Assembly (NCBI GenBank): GCA_035771175.1
Contig: CM069611.1
Coordinates: 14,786,366-14,850,365 of the forward strand
Source: Paratinospora sagittata
Lineage: Eukaryota; Streptophyta; Magnoliopsida; Ranunculales; Menispermaceae
DNA: 64,000 nucleotides
Direction of reading: 5' to 3'
Shown: positions 1-10,918 of the stretch, piece after piece
Position numbering within the stretch: the stretch's first letter is position 1
Layout of the letters: each line of letters starts with the position of its first letter
The notes under the pieces: model-generated
The model's database searches: none
What the model was told of the DNA's origin: nothing
What the model saw: only the letters and a program-made list of their open reading frames with translations
Made by a program: the position numbers and the translations under genes

Positions 1-1090
1 CTGACTTCCTTCTCGACATTCTTTTAGGAGATATTTTATTAAGCGTTCTAGATGTGCTTGCTGAAGACTGTTGACTCATAGTGCTTAGATCATTAGCAAC
101 TTCACTTTCGTTCCTGCTTGGTGCATTTGCAAGAATGTCTTCTCTCTCAGATAAAGTTTCTAACCCACTCAAAATATAGTCAAGTTCTTGAAAACTGATT
201 TCAAATGGATTTGAAAATTCTTTTAGAAAATCTACTTTATATTTCCAATTTTTTTAGGAAAATTGTTTAGAAAATATTGCACTAGAGTAGAATGGCTTTT
301 CCAAAATGTTCAAGTTCATTTACCAGACGTTTAAATCGTTGAAGGTTATCATGAACTGACTCACTTCCTAAAACCCTAAAGTGGACGAGTGACTCTTCTA
401 ACGTTCTAACTAGGTCTCTAGTCTCATCCCTTCCTTCCATGGTGTTCAAGAGATCATAGAACTCTTTTAAACTCATTTCCCATGGTTCAATAGTTTCAGC
501 TAATGTAATTAGCTTATCAGTCCATTTCTTTGAAAGCTTATCACAGAAATACACTAGGGATCTTTCCATAGGTATTTCCTGATTTAGTTCTTTCATTCCA
601 TCAAGAATGGATTGATATCGATTGTATGTCATATTGAAAGATTCATTCTCTGATATTTCAAAGGCATCAAATAGTCTATCAGGCTCTTTAAGATTTTCAT
701 CTCGATTGTTTATCTTTACACCGTGAAATGATTTGAGTGTTTCTCAAATCTCTTTGGCATTCTCGTGATGAACTACTCTCTCTACTTCTTCCTTGGGTAG
801 ACATCAATACAAGGCATAGACAGCTTGAGCGTTATGCTTATCATTTAGTCTCTCTTTGTCTGTCCATAACTCAATAGGCTTGTTGGACATACTGTAACCA
901 TTTACAAACACTTCTCATATACTGATATCCTTAGATCGTAGAAAGGATTTCATCCTTATCATCCAATTTCCAAACCAGTCTCTATTGACTAAAGGTGGTA
1001 TGTCTATAGGTTGACCTATTCCCATGGCTGTGCCTCTGGTCATTGCCATTGATGTCAAAGAAATTGTGAAGTTTCTTTGAAGAGCAACAC
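1..1090 (-). pseudogene. Ty1/copia gag remnant
   Basis: Minus-strand gag (capsid) reading frame of a copia element whose 5' LTR is the next feature. The N-terminal part (1060-915) has the usual copia gag start: PPLVNRDWFGNWMIRMKSFL resembles the 'P.L...NY..W...M...L' signature. It continues through several stops into a 116-residue open stretch (632-282) with a capsid-like helical pattern (LSKKWTDKLITLAE, LKEFYDLLNTME). At least three in-frame stops (near 910, 805 and 745) and a frameshift-rich 3' part (280-1) break it. The window edge cuts it before any zinc knuckle or pol. Assignment to the Sirevirus-type copia group is inferred from the adjoining LTR. Confidence 0.7.
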
Positions 1091-1091
1091 T

Positions 1092-1103
1092 GCTCTGATA
1101 GCA
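1092..1103 (-). other. Primer binding site (initiator-Met tRNA), decayed
   Basis: On the minus strand this reads TGCTATCAGAGC, one base off the canonical plant PBS TGGTATCAGAGC complementary to tRNA-iMet. It lies two bases inside the LTR edge at 1106, which fixes the element's orientation as minus. Confidence 0.75.
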
Positions 1104-1105
1104 AT

Positions 1106-2069
1106 TGTTGGCCCAGATATGTCCAAGAGGGGGGTGAATTGGACACTTAGGCATTTTAAAAATAAATACAATGGCAAAATGAAAGTGCAGAAAATAAACA
1201 AATATGCATAGTCGATTTATAATGGTTCGTCTACTTGCCTACGTCCACTACCTAACCTCCTCAGTTAGGATTTTAAACCTTATCACTAAGGGATTCTCTT
1301 ACAGGTGAGAATTAAACTGTTACACCTTTTCTCAACTTCCAGGTGTTAGAACAACCGTTACACTGCTCAACTTGCAGGCTTGAGACCAACCTATCTCAAC
1401 TTCCCGGTGTGAGACAAACCTCGACTTGCAGGCTAGAAAGATACCTATTTCAACTTACGGGTGTACAAACCTAAACACTTGACTTACAGGTGCAAGACAA
1501 CCTATCTCAACTTACGGGTGTGAGACCTACCGTTTACTTGTTGAATACAAGAATATCAACTCAGTAGTTTATCTAACTACTGTTACAACCTTGATACAGT
1601 ATACAAGATGTGAAATGAAGTACAACTATATCCTATGAACTATCTCTCAAATTTTCTTTTTAGCAAGAATAATATAAGTTAAAATAGTGCTGAAAATTTG
1701 AGTGAAAACAGTTCAATCTTTCAAATAGATTTTTCAGATAAAGATATAAATTTAGCTCAGTATGAAAATCATTTGAATAAATAGAGTTTCAAAGAAAACG
1801 TTTTGAATACAAAATAACTTAAACTTTTAAATCAAATGACAATTCAACTAACTTTCAAAAGTGTTTTGGCTCAATGAATTTCTTGGTCTCTTAACAAATT
1901 TTCAAGTGCTGGTATATGTAGACTCGTAGAGATGAAGTTATTCATTTCAATTTGAATTTCAAATATGAACGTTTACACACAACAGCTATAATATATCACA
2001 AAAATGGCAATTGCACATTTTATGAACATTTTGATTCTCTCCAAATTCACAAATAAGGAAAGTCTAAAA
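1106..2069 (-). mobile_element. Copia LTR (Sirevirus type), truncated by next LTR
   Basis: 5' LTR of the minus-strand copia element, seen from its 3' end. It starts (plus strand) TGTTGGCCCAGATATGTCC followed by the GGGGGGTGAATTGG motif typical of Sirevirus LTR ends. At 1310-1530 it holds a short tandem repeat with hairpin units TCTCAACTT-CGGGTG-TGAGA. The sequence parallels the LTR at 34019 up to 'aataaggaaagt', where a second LTR begins abruptly at 2070, so the rest of this LTR is missing. The small ORFs seen here are not genes. Confidence 0.75.
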
Positions 2070-2794
2070 TGTTGGCCTAGATATGTCCAAGAGGGGGAGG
2101 GGGTGAATTGGACACTTAGCAGATTTTAACCTTTCTTTGTAATGTGCGGATTAATAATAACAGATTAAACAAAGTATAGCAAATAGATACAGTAAATGTA
2201 AATGAGACAATGCAATCAGGATTTATAGTGGTTCGGTCTCGCCTACATCCACTACCTAACCTCCTCAGTTAGGATTTGTTCAAACTCCATTATGGACCTT
2301 CTTACGGGTGAAGACCAAACCGGTACACTTTCTCAACTTACAGGTGTGAGAACTATCGTTTCTCAGCTTACGGGTCTGAGAAGACCGTTTCTCAACTTAC
2401 GGGTGTGAGATGCCTATTTCTCAACTTACGGGTGTGAGACAATCGTTTCTCAACTTCCAGGTGTGAGAGGATCGTTACAACTTTGAGCTACACTTGCTCT
2501 TGCATAGTGACTAACAAGTCACTGCAAACTGAATACAAGATCAGATATGATTCCTTTTACTCAGAGTCAAAGTGATACTTACAAAGTTTTGGATTGAACC
2601 TTTTGTTACCACAGATTCAACAAAATATGTATGATGAAGTTTGGCTGAAAAATAGGTTCAAAGAGCTTTTGTCTTCTTCGAGGGATTTTGAAAAAGATGA
2701 AGATGAAGATCAATCAATCCAGAAGACTTGTTGTTTTTCTTTCAAAATGATTGCAAGTTTAAGCACGATTAAAAGCCGACTAACTTTCAAAAAG
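2070..2794 (-). mobile_element. Second copia LTR, same family, truncated
   Basis: Begins TGTTGGCCTAGATATGTCC, a near copy of the start at 1106, and carries the same hairpin-unit tandem array (2330-2475). It runs in parallel with the LTR at 34019 as far as 'gactaactttcaaaaagt'. There it switches, within a shared AAAGTNTTTT stretch (2791-2800), into the oppositely oriented LTR that follows. This is a head-to-head LTR junction with microhomology, probably from illegitimate recombination or nested insertion followed by deletion. Confidence 0.7.
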
Positions 2795-5578
2795 TATTTT
2801 GATGATCACAAAAAAAGTGTTTTTCGGTGCTAACTAACGTTTATCAAGATCTCATCCCAGCACCTAAGGAAAGCAAAAAGTTAATGAACGACTCGATCAA
2901 GGAACTCAAAGACATATCCAATGGTCAAGATTGTTTCAATCAAAAGGAGTTCAATGATCACATCTCGATTTCAAGATCACTTCACTCGAACGATTGGATC
3001 AAGCTTCAAGTCTTCATCTTTCAATCAACGTTCAAGATATTCAACTTAGCTCAAAATTCTTCTTGGAGATCTCATAATAAAGAGCTGGATTTAACGATTA
3101 TGAGAAATGAGAAATACACAAAGTGTTTAAGGTATATTTTTCTCTAATCGACATTGCTCAAACGTTTTCCAAAACCATGCACAAATCACTTGCATTCTTG
3201 CATGTTTTGATCATACGTTTTACGGTATTTCAAATGATTTAATTTTTTATATTTAATTTAAAATTTATCGAGTTTTTATTCACATTTATCGTACTTTTAA
3301 TCGCGAGTCAAAATTGTTTTTAAAGAGTCTTTCAGGACGCTAATGATTTAGCAGCGCTCTCCTGAACTTGTTAAGACGGGACGTTGATGACTCATTAGGA
3401 CACTGATAACATTCAAGGTTAAATTGAGCTGATTAATCAGGAGCTCACTTGTCTAGTAGCGGCCTTCCTTTAGTCGACCTCTGAAGTTGTCGGGACGTTG
3501 ATTCAGTATAAGCTTACTGAAAGATTTCTAAAGTTCTTCAAAGAATGTATCTCTGAGGACACTGATAGTTATAAGTTGAATAAACTATCAGGATGCTACC
3601 TAGAAACGAGCGCCCTCACCTTTGGGAATCAACTTAGTAACTTTCAGGACGCTGATTGTCCATTAGAGTGCTTGTGTTTGGTTACAAATGTTTTAAATAT
3701 GTAGTAAGATGCTTACATAGTTGAAGCGCCCTCATGCTTTGTTTTATGTTTTAAAAGGTAGGACGCTTACTCGGAAAGTAGCGCCCTCATGCACTTAATT
3801 ATATTTAAAACATAGCAGGACGCTAACTGTGCATTAGCGCCCTCGGGGTTAAGTCGTTTATAGTGTCAAAGTAAGTCAGGACACTTACAAGTTAGTAGTG
3901 CCCTAACTTAAGTGTTCTGCCGGACGCTTATATGTAATGAACACCCTCAAGGAACAAAATGATAAAGTTGATATTGTGCGTTAGGACACTGATTATGGAA
4001 TCAGGACGCTAATTCAACAACAGTCACTATTCTAATAAGTACACTGCATCAGTCTACTTTATCAGAACGAATTGTTGCACAGAGTCCTTTTCAGACTTAT
4101 CAAAAATCCCCTCTGATACATGAATTAAGTTTTTCTCAAACTTTCTTTTTTCATGAAATCTAAAAAGAACGAGAATGTTACTGAAAATTCCAGTTGCCAT
4201 TTACATTCTAGTCGTTTTGTGTAAACGTTCATATAATTTGAACTTCAAATGTCTAACGGCTATGTCCTACTAAGTCTATAAATACCAGCACTTAGGACCA
4301 AACAGCTTGTCAATCATTTTGTATTGTGCCAATACTTTTTGAAAGTTAGTTTGTGTCAAAATGTTTTTCATTATCTAAACCTTCAAGGTATTTTCCACTG
4401 ATATGATTTTCATACTGAGCTTATTTTCATTCTACCTTTGAAAATCTATTTGATCTGGTATCTACTCAAATTCTCAACACCAATTCATACTTTGTATTAT
4501 TCTTGCTGAAGATAGAATTTGAGATATAGTTCATGAAAAATACAGTTGTACTTGATTTCATATCTTAAGTACTGTATTGAACTATATTAGTAGTTACGTT
4601 AACTACTGATCACCGAACCATAAGTTTTCATACTTTTATTTTATATCTACTTTGAAAATTGTTTGTGTCTTTCATTTACACTAGTCCTTCAATTTTCAAA
4701 TCAATGTTTATTTGGTATCATATTATTTTCGAAGAAGCACTGATTTTCATATCACATCATTCATGCTTTTCGAAACTGCACTTGAGCAATACCGAACATT
4801 GAAAGGTAAAGGACTATAAGTGTATTTCAACTTAGCATTACGTATTCATATTTCATATCTTTGTAAAGCTATGTAATGAGCTTAATTATAAAGTGTTCTA
4901 CTTAGTTAGAACTAACATTATTGTGTTGTAATGCTGGTGTGTTTCTGGGCTGAAACAACTAGGACAAGTGAATGTAGTTCACTTAATGATTTCAGTATTG
5001 AAATCATGTAAGGTTATCTCTGAACCTGTAAAAGAGAGAAAGGTTCATCCTCACCTGCAAGTAGGAAACCGGTTCATCCTCATCCCGTAAATGGATAGGT
5101 GCGTCCTTAACCTATAAAAGGATAGGTTTTTTCTTAACCTGTAAAAGAGAAACGGTTGTTCCTTATCCCGTAAAAGGATCACGGTTCTTCCTTATCCCGT
5201 AAAAGGAAAACAGTTCTTCCTTATCCCGTAAAAGGAACATGGGTTTATCCTCATCTCGGAAAAAGGAAATTTGGTTCATCCTTAGCCCGGGAAAGGATAG
5301 GTTTGCCTTTAACCTATAAAAGAGCAGTTGTAACGGTTTTGTTCTCACCCGTAAGAGAATCAGTTAGTGGATTGAGAAAATCTTAATCTGAAGATTTGGT
5401 AGTGGAGGTAGGCTTGGCCGAACCACTATAAATCTTGTGTGTCTCACGTTTGCAATTTAGTCTGAGTTTTATTTTTGCATCCAATTCCAATACCCTTATG
5501 TATATCACTAAGTTATTGGAAGAGAAATTTAAAATTGATCATTTCACCCAACTCACCCCCATCTTGGGTGGACCAACA
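2795..5578 (+). repeat. 5' LTR of the LARD-like element
   Basis: Aligns by eye along its length with the 3' LTR at 10919-13749 and the solo LTR at 6305-9026, lacking only about the first 55 bp. It contains two arrays: GGACGCT..AGCGCCCTC hairpins at about 3330-4010, and about 33-bp units of the type CCTTATCCCGTAAAAGGA at 5035-5345 near the 3' end. It ends GGACCAACA. Short ORFs at 2594-3704 and 5163-5692 lie in repeats and show no protein signature. Confidence 0.8.
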
Positions 5579-5580
5579 AT

Positions 5581-5591
5581 TGGTATCAGAG
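5581..5591 (+). other. Primer binding site (initiator-Met tRNA)
   Basis: TGGTATCAGAG two bases after the LTR end at 5578, complementary to the 3' end of tRNA-iMet as in most plant LTR elements. Confidence 0.9.
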
Positions 5592-5945
5592 AGGGTTCTC
5601 TGAGATTTTGGTCTAACAACGTAGAGTCTAGATTCTATGGTCACTTTATTGTTTTTGTCTTAGGTGTCTTCGTATTTCGTGTCTTAGGATAGAAATCCTA
5701 GAACTTACTCTGCCACCTAGCTGTAACCTCCTAGGTATGATTATTCTTTTGATCTCTTATCAAGATATTTCCTGTTTAATCATTTTCTTCGACACATGAC
5801 TCTATGTCATTCCTACATTAAATGCAAACTCTGTTTTCGATGCCTATTAACTTGCTCCATACGTTTATCTCACTTCACTTTTATTTTGAGCGCGAAATCA
5901 TTCCGCAATCATCTTCTTCGTTTTGTCTCCTTCTTCAACTCTCTA

Positions 5946-8900
5946 ATGGCATCCAAAACTCCTGAGTCTAGGAAAAGAACTATAGTGGAATCATCTTCCA
6001 CCTCTAGTGACTTTTCTCTATCGTCTTACTCATCAGATGGATCTGATGAAGAATCCTCAAGGAAAATTGTTCCCAGGAAAAACCATGTGCCTCCACTTCT
6101 TTCCGAAGAACCTCTGCCACGTCTTCCCACTGTAGCTTCAATTAAGGAACAATTTGCCAAACTTAGTGATTCTCTTTCCTCCAGCGTTTAGGCCTTTCTG
6201 GACATGCTAAACGAGCATGAGAACTGGCTGAATGAGCTTGAAGCCGAGGCAAAACGTCAGAGAGATATGATGATGGCACTGTTTGAGAAAAATGAGGAAT
6301 CCCGTGTTGACCTATACGGTTCATCACTTAGCTCGTCCCTAAATATATTGTGATAAAGTATATTTTGATGATCACAAACAAAGAACTTTTCGGTGCTAAA
6401 CGTACGTGTATCAAGATTTCATCAAAGCACCTAAGAAAAGCAAAAAGCCAAAGATCACTCAAAGATCATCCAACGGTCAAGTTCGTTTCAATCAAAAGGA
6501 CTTCAACAATCACATCTTGATTTCAAGATCACTTGACTCGATTGATTCAATCAAGCTTCAAGTCTACATCTCTCGATCAACGTTCAAGTCATTCAACTTC
6601 GTGCAAAGCTCTTATTGAAGATCTCATAATGAAGAGTTGGATTTAACGATTATGAGAAATGAGAAATACACAAAATGTTTAAGGTATATCTTTCTCTAAT
6701 CGACATTGCTCAAACTTTTTTCAAAACCATGCCAAATCACTTGCATACTTGCAAGTGTTTGATCTTACGTTTTACAGTATTTCAAATGATTTAATTTTAT
6801 ATATTTAATTTCAAATTTATTGAGTTTTTATTCGCATTTATCGTATATTTAATCGCGAGTCAAAACTATTTTTAATGAGTCTTTCAAGACGCTAAGGAAA
6901 TAGCAACGCTCTCCTGAACTTGATAAGTCAGGACGCTAATAACGGCCAAGGTTGAATTGAACTGATTTATCAGGATGCTTACTTGTATAGTAGCGGCTTT
7001 CTTTATTAGTCAACCTTTGAAGTTATCAGGAAGCTGACTCAGCATCAACTCACTGAAAGATTTCTTAAGTTCTTCAAGGAATGTCTCTTTGAGGACGTTG
7101 ATAGTTATAAGTTGAATAATCTATCAGGACGCTACCTGGATAAAAGTGTCCTCACCTTTGGGAATCAACTAAGTAACTTTAAGGACGTTGATTGTCCTTC
7201 AGCGTGCTTGTGTCTTTGTTTAAAGTGTTTTTAATTGGTAGGACGCTTACACTATTGTAGCGCCCTCATACATTGAATTGTTTTAAAACATAGCAGGACG
7301 CTAACTATGCATTAGCACCCTCAGGTTTAAGTCGTTTAAATTTCAAAGAAAGTTAAGACGCTTACAAGCTTGTAACACCCTCACTTAATTGTTCAGCAGG
7401 ACTCTTATACATAATGAGCGCCCCCAAGGAACAAAATGACAAAGTTGATATTATGCGTTAGGACACAGATTCCGGAATCAAGACGTCAATTCAACAATCG
7501 TCACTGTTCGAACAAGTACACTACATAAGTTTACTTTTTCAAAACAAACCTTTGCACAAAGTCTTTTTCAGACCTATAAGAGATCGTCTCTTATACATGA
7601 AATAAGTTTTTTCTAAAACTTTCATTTTTCATGAAATCTGAAAAGAATCAGAATGTTAGTAAAAATTGCGGTTGCCATTTTCATATAACATTCTAGTCAT
7701 TGTGTGTAAATGTTCATATTTTTTGAACTTCAATTGTCTAACGACTATGTCCCACAAAGTCTATAAATACCAACACTTAGGACCAAACAACTTGCCAATC
7801 TGTTTGTATTGTGCCAATACTTTTTGAAAGTTAGTCTGTGTCAAAATGTTTTTCTTTTATCTAAACTTTCAAAGTATTTTTCACTTTGAAAATCTGTTTT
7901 TACTGGTATCTACTCAAATTCTCAGCACTGATTCACACTTGGTATCATTCTTGCTGAAGATAGAATTTGAGAAATAGTTCAAGATATACAGTTGTACTTG
8001 ATTTCGTATCTTAAGTACTGTATTGAACTCTATCAATAGTTACGTTAACTATTGATCACTGAACCAAAAGTTTTCAAACTTATATTTTATATCTACTTTG
8101 AAAATTTTATATGTTCTTGATTTACACTAGTCCTTCAATTTTCGAATCAATGTTTATTTGGTATCATATTATTTTTGAAGAAGCACTGATTTTCATATCA
8201 TATCATTCATGCTTTTCGAAACTGCTTTTGAGAATCACCGAACATTGAAAGGTAAAGGACTGTAACTGTATTTCAACTTAGCATTACCTATTTCATATTT
8301 CATATCTTTGTAATGTTATATACTGAGCTTAATTGTAAAGTTTTCTACTCAGTTAGAACCAACATTATCTTGTGTTGTAATGCTGGTGTGTTTCTGGATT
8401 GAAACAATCAGGACAAGTGAATGTAGTTCACTTAATGATTTCAGGATTAAAATCATATTAAGGTTATCTCTGAACCTGTAAAAGAGAAAAGGGTTCATCC
8501 TCACCTGTAAGTAGGAAACTGGTTCATCCTCATCCCGTAAAAGGATAAGTGCGTCCTTAACTTGTAAAAGGATAGGTTTTCTCTTAACCTGTAAAAGAGA
8601 AACGGTTGTTCCTTATCCCATAAAAGGATCACGGTTTTTCCTTATCCTGTAAAAGGAAAATAGTTCTTCCTTATCCCGTAAAAAGAACATGGGTTTCTCC
8701 TCATCTCGAAAAAAGGAAATTTGGTTCATCCTTAGCCCGCGAAAGGATAGGTTTGCCCTTAACCTGTAAAAGGGCAGTTGTAACTGTTTAGTTTTCACCC
8801 GTAAGAGAATCAATTAGTGGATTGAGAAAAACCTAATCAGGAGATTAGGTAGGAGACGTAGGCTTGGCCGAACCACTATAAATATGTGTGTCTCACGTTT

Positions 8901-9158
8901 GCAATTTAGTCTGTGTTCTATTTTGCATCCAATTCCAATACCCTTATGTATATCACTAAGTTATTGGAAGATAATTTTAAAATTGACCATCGCACCCAAT
9001 TCACCCTCCTCTTAGGTAGACCAACATCCCAAGCTTTGATTGAAAAGGTTGTTCGTGTGAGCACCGCCACTCCCATGGCTCGTAGGACCAATAGCCTTCA
9101 TGGATGTCCTCGTCCTCGCTTCAAAGACTCTACACCGAACTCTTCTAGGAATGTCTAG
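5946..9158 (+). pseudogene. Sole ORF of the LARD-like element, split by a solo LTR
   Basis: Starts at ATG 5946 (MASKTPESRKR). The N-terminal part is Ser- and acid-rich (about residues 15-40) with basic patches. An in-frame TAG at 6189 follows, after which the frame stays open with a charged, coiled-coil-like stretch (LNEHENWLNELEAEAKRQR). At 6305 a solo LTR interrupts. Past it, from 9027, the same frame resumes and ends at TAG 9156-9158. The frame matches once the LTR and one target-site copy are disregarded. I do not recognise the protein; it could be a degenerate gag or an accessory ORF. It has no zinc knuckle and no enzyme motif. Confidence 0.5.
6305..9026 (+). mobile_element. Solo LTR nested in the ORF of its own family
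   Basis: A 2.72-kb LTR of the same family as 10919-13749, starting TGTTGACC and ending CCAACA. It is flanked by TCCCG on the left (6300-6304) and TCCCA on the right (9027-9031), a 5-bp target duplication with one change. There is no PBS, interior or second LTR, so it is a solo LTR left by LTR-LTR recombination. It carries the hairpin array (about 6880-7450) and the CCTTATCCCGTAAAAGGA-type array (8465-8810). ORFs at 6406, 8613 and 8913 are LTR sequence. Confidence 0.8.
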
Positions 9159-10902
9159 AAACCTCTCTTCAAGCCCCGTCACGTTAAGCTAAATTTTTCA
9201 AATTTTGTTTAATTCATGTTTTGGATTTTTATTTAAAACTCTTCTTCAATACCCCTTTTTGATGTTTAAGCAGAACTTCTCTTATAATTTAACGTGTGTG
9301 TATACTCTGTTTAAATCTCTTGTTTTACTTGCACAATGAGCTCTGTACATTTCATCACTGCATTGATGATTGCTTGCATGTTTATGCTTCAGTACTATGC
9401 CTGATTATATGATCTCAAAGCTATCTTTAATTGTCTCTGATGCATAATTCTGCTTAAAACTTTTTATTATCATGTTATCAGTTTGTGGTATCTTTCTATG
9501 ACTAGTCACATCTATCTTCAGTATCTAATATGCATATTTGTGACTGTCCGATAAATATCATGATTATATACTTGTCTTGCATCTTATATAATATCATGAT
9601 TATTTATGCTCATTTTGCATCTTATGTGGTATCACAAATCTTCATGCTTATTCTATATGATATTTGATGATTTGGTAATCACATTAGCTAGGCTGTGCTT
9701 TAACAATTTATATCTGCCTATGCTAGTTCTCGTCATGATCATGCTTGCTCTGAACTTAAAAAATCATATTTATGCATGATTCATGAATATGCAAATGAAT
9801 ATAGGCCATGTACACAATGTTATATCATATGCCTATATCTTGAAAAGAATATTGCCTACACTCATGATTATTATCGTTTGGCATTATCTTTTCAATGACT
9901 TCCTGACTTAGATGCATCTGCTTCATACCATATCATGTTAGCATCAAACTCATGGGTATCTTATCTCTAATGAGTACATAACCTTCCTGTTACCCTTTCT
10001 CATTAGAATCTATGAATCAATCATTCTAGGCCATGCTTCAATTGAAATTATTTATGACAATGAATGTATGTTGTTGCTTGAATGATAGCTATGAAATTTA
10101 GCATATATTCAGCATGTTTAGACTTTGATATTCATCATATATATTCACATGTCTAAACTATGAAAAGCTTATAATTTTCCATTTCACATGCCATTGATGT
10201 TGCTCTTTAATATTAAATCGTGTATGCATCAATTGCCTGTGATTCTTGATATCTAATAGATGTTATGTAATTCAAACTTTATACTTTGCATCCTATTAGA
10301 ATCATCATAGCTAGGCCTTGCTTAATCATAAATTATTTTTGCCTATGCTATAAGTATGTTTATGCTTGACTATTTACAAATTTTAAAGCATAATATGTGT
10401 TTGGTTTGGTTTAATTATCAACTTTATATTTATGCCAAGCACCAGGAGAATAATTGCTCACGATTAAAAAAATTTCTATGAATTCATTTTTCAGCAATTC
10501 TTTCTCATTCCCTATGACTACGATTCTCGACTACATTATTATTTCAAATATTATAGCCTATGAATAAGTCAAACTATTTCTCACTGTGCTTAAAGATAAG
10601 ATCCGTTTCTCACGTGACTAACAGTATAGTAGACCTTATGCATTCTCACGTACCTAACTATGACACGTTGTCATAAATCATCTTGAGGGTGAATGCACAA
10701 AGTAAGGGGGAGTCTCCATGTAAGGGGGAGCTTCGCTACTCTACTACATCACAAGGGGAGATCTTAGTTTCTTTTCTTAACCTTTTTGATAATATCAAAG
10801 GGGGAGAAGAAATAGAAGAAAAATAAGAGAAATAGATGGGGAAAGATTTTAACTTTGATCTTTTTGCTTAATGTGCTTAATTTTTTGATATGTTTGCTAT
10901 CA
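9159..10902 (+). other. Non-coding interior of the LARD-like element
   Basis: About 1.75 kb without a usable ORF in any frame. It is AT-rich with many loosely repeated phrases of the kind ATGCTTATTTTGCATCTTAT, ATCATGATTAT and CATGCTT. It shows no similarity to pol, gag or known RNA genes by eye. The right end (from about 10700) turns purine-rich and holds the polypurine tracts. Confidence 0.6.
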
Positions 10903-10918
10903 TAAAGAAAAGGGAGGT
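10703..10918 (+). other. Multiple polypurine tracts upstream of the 3' LTR
   Basis: Repeated AAGGGGGAG-like runs: GTAAGGGGGAGTCTCC and GTAAGGGGGAGCTTCG near 10703-10735, CAAGGGGAGATC, CAAAGGGGGAGAAG near 10797, and finally AAAGAAAAGGGAGGT directly before the LTR start at 10919. Multiple PPTs of this sequence are a published hallmark of Sirevirus elements. The last tract is the likely plus-strand primer. Confidence 0.8.

Noticed and set aside
3330..4010. Regularly spaced short repeats resembling a CRISPR-like array
   Set aside because: Units are imperfect, spacers are related between units, and they lie in plant LTRs; this is an LTR palindrome cluster.
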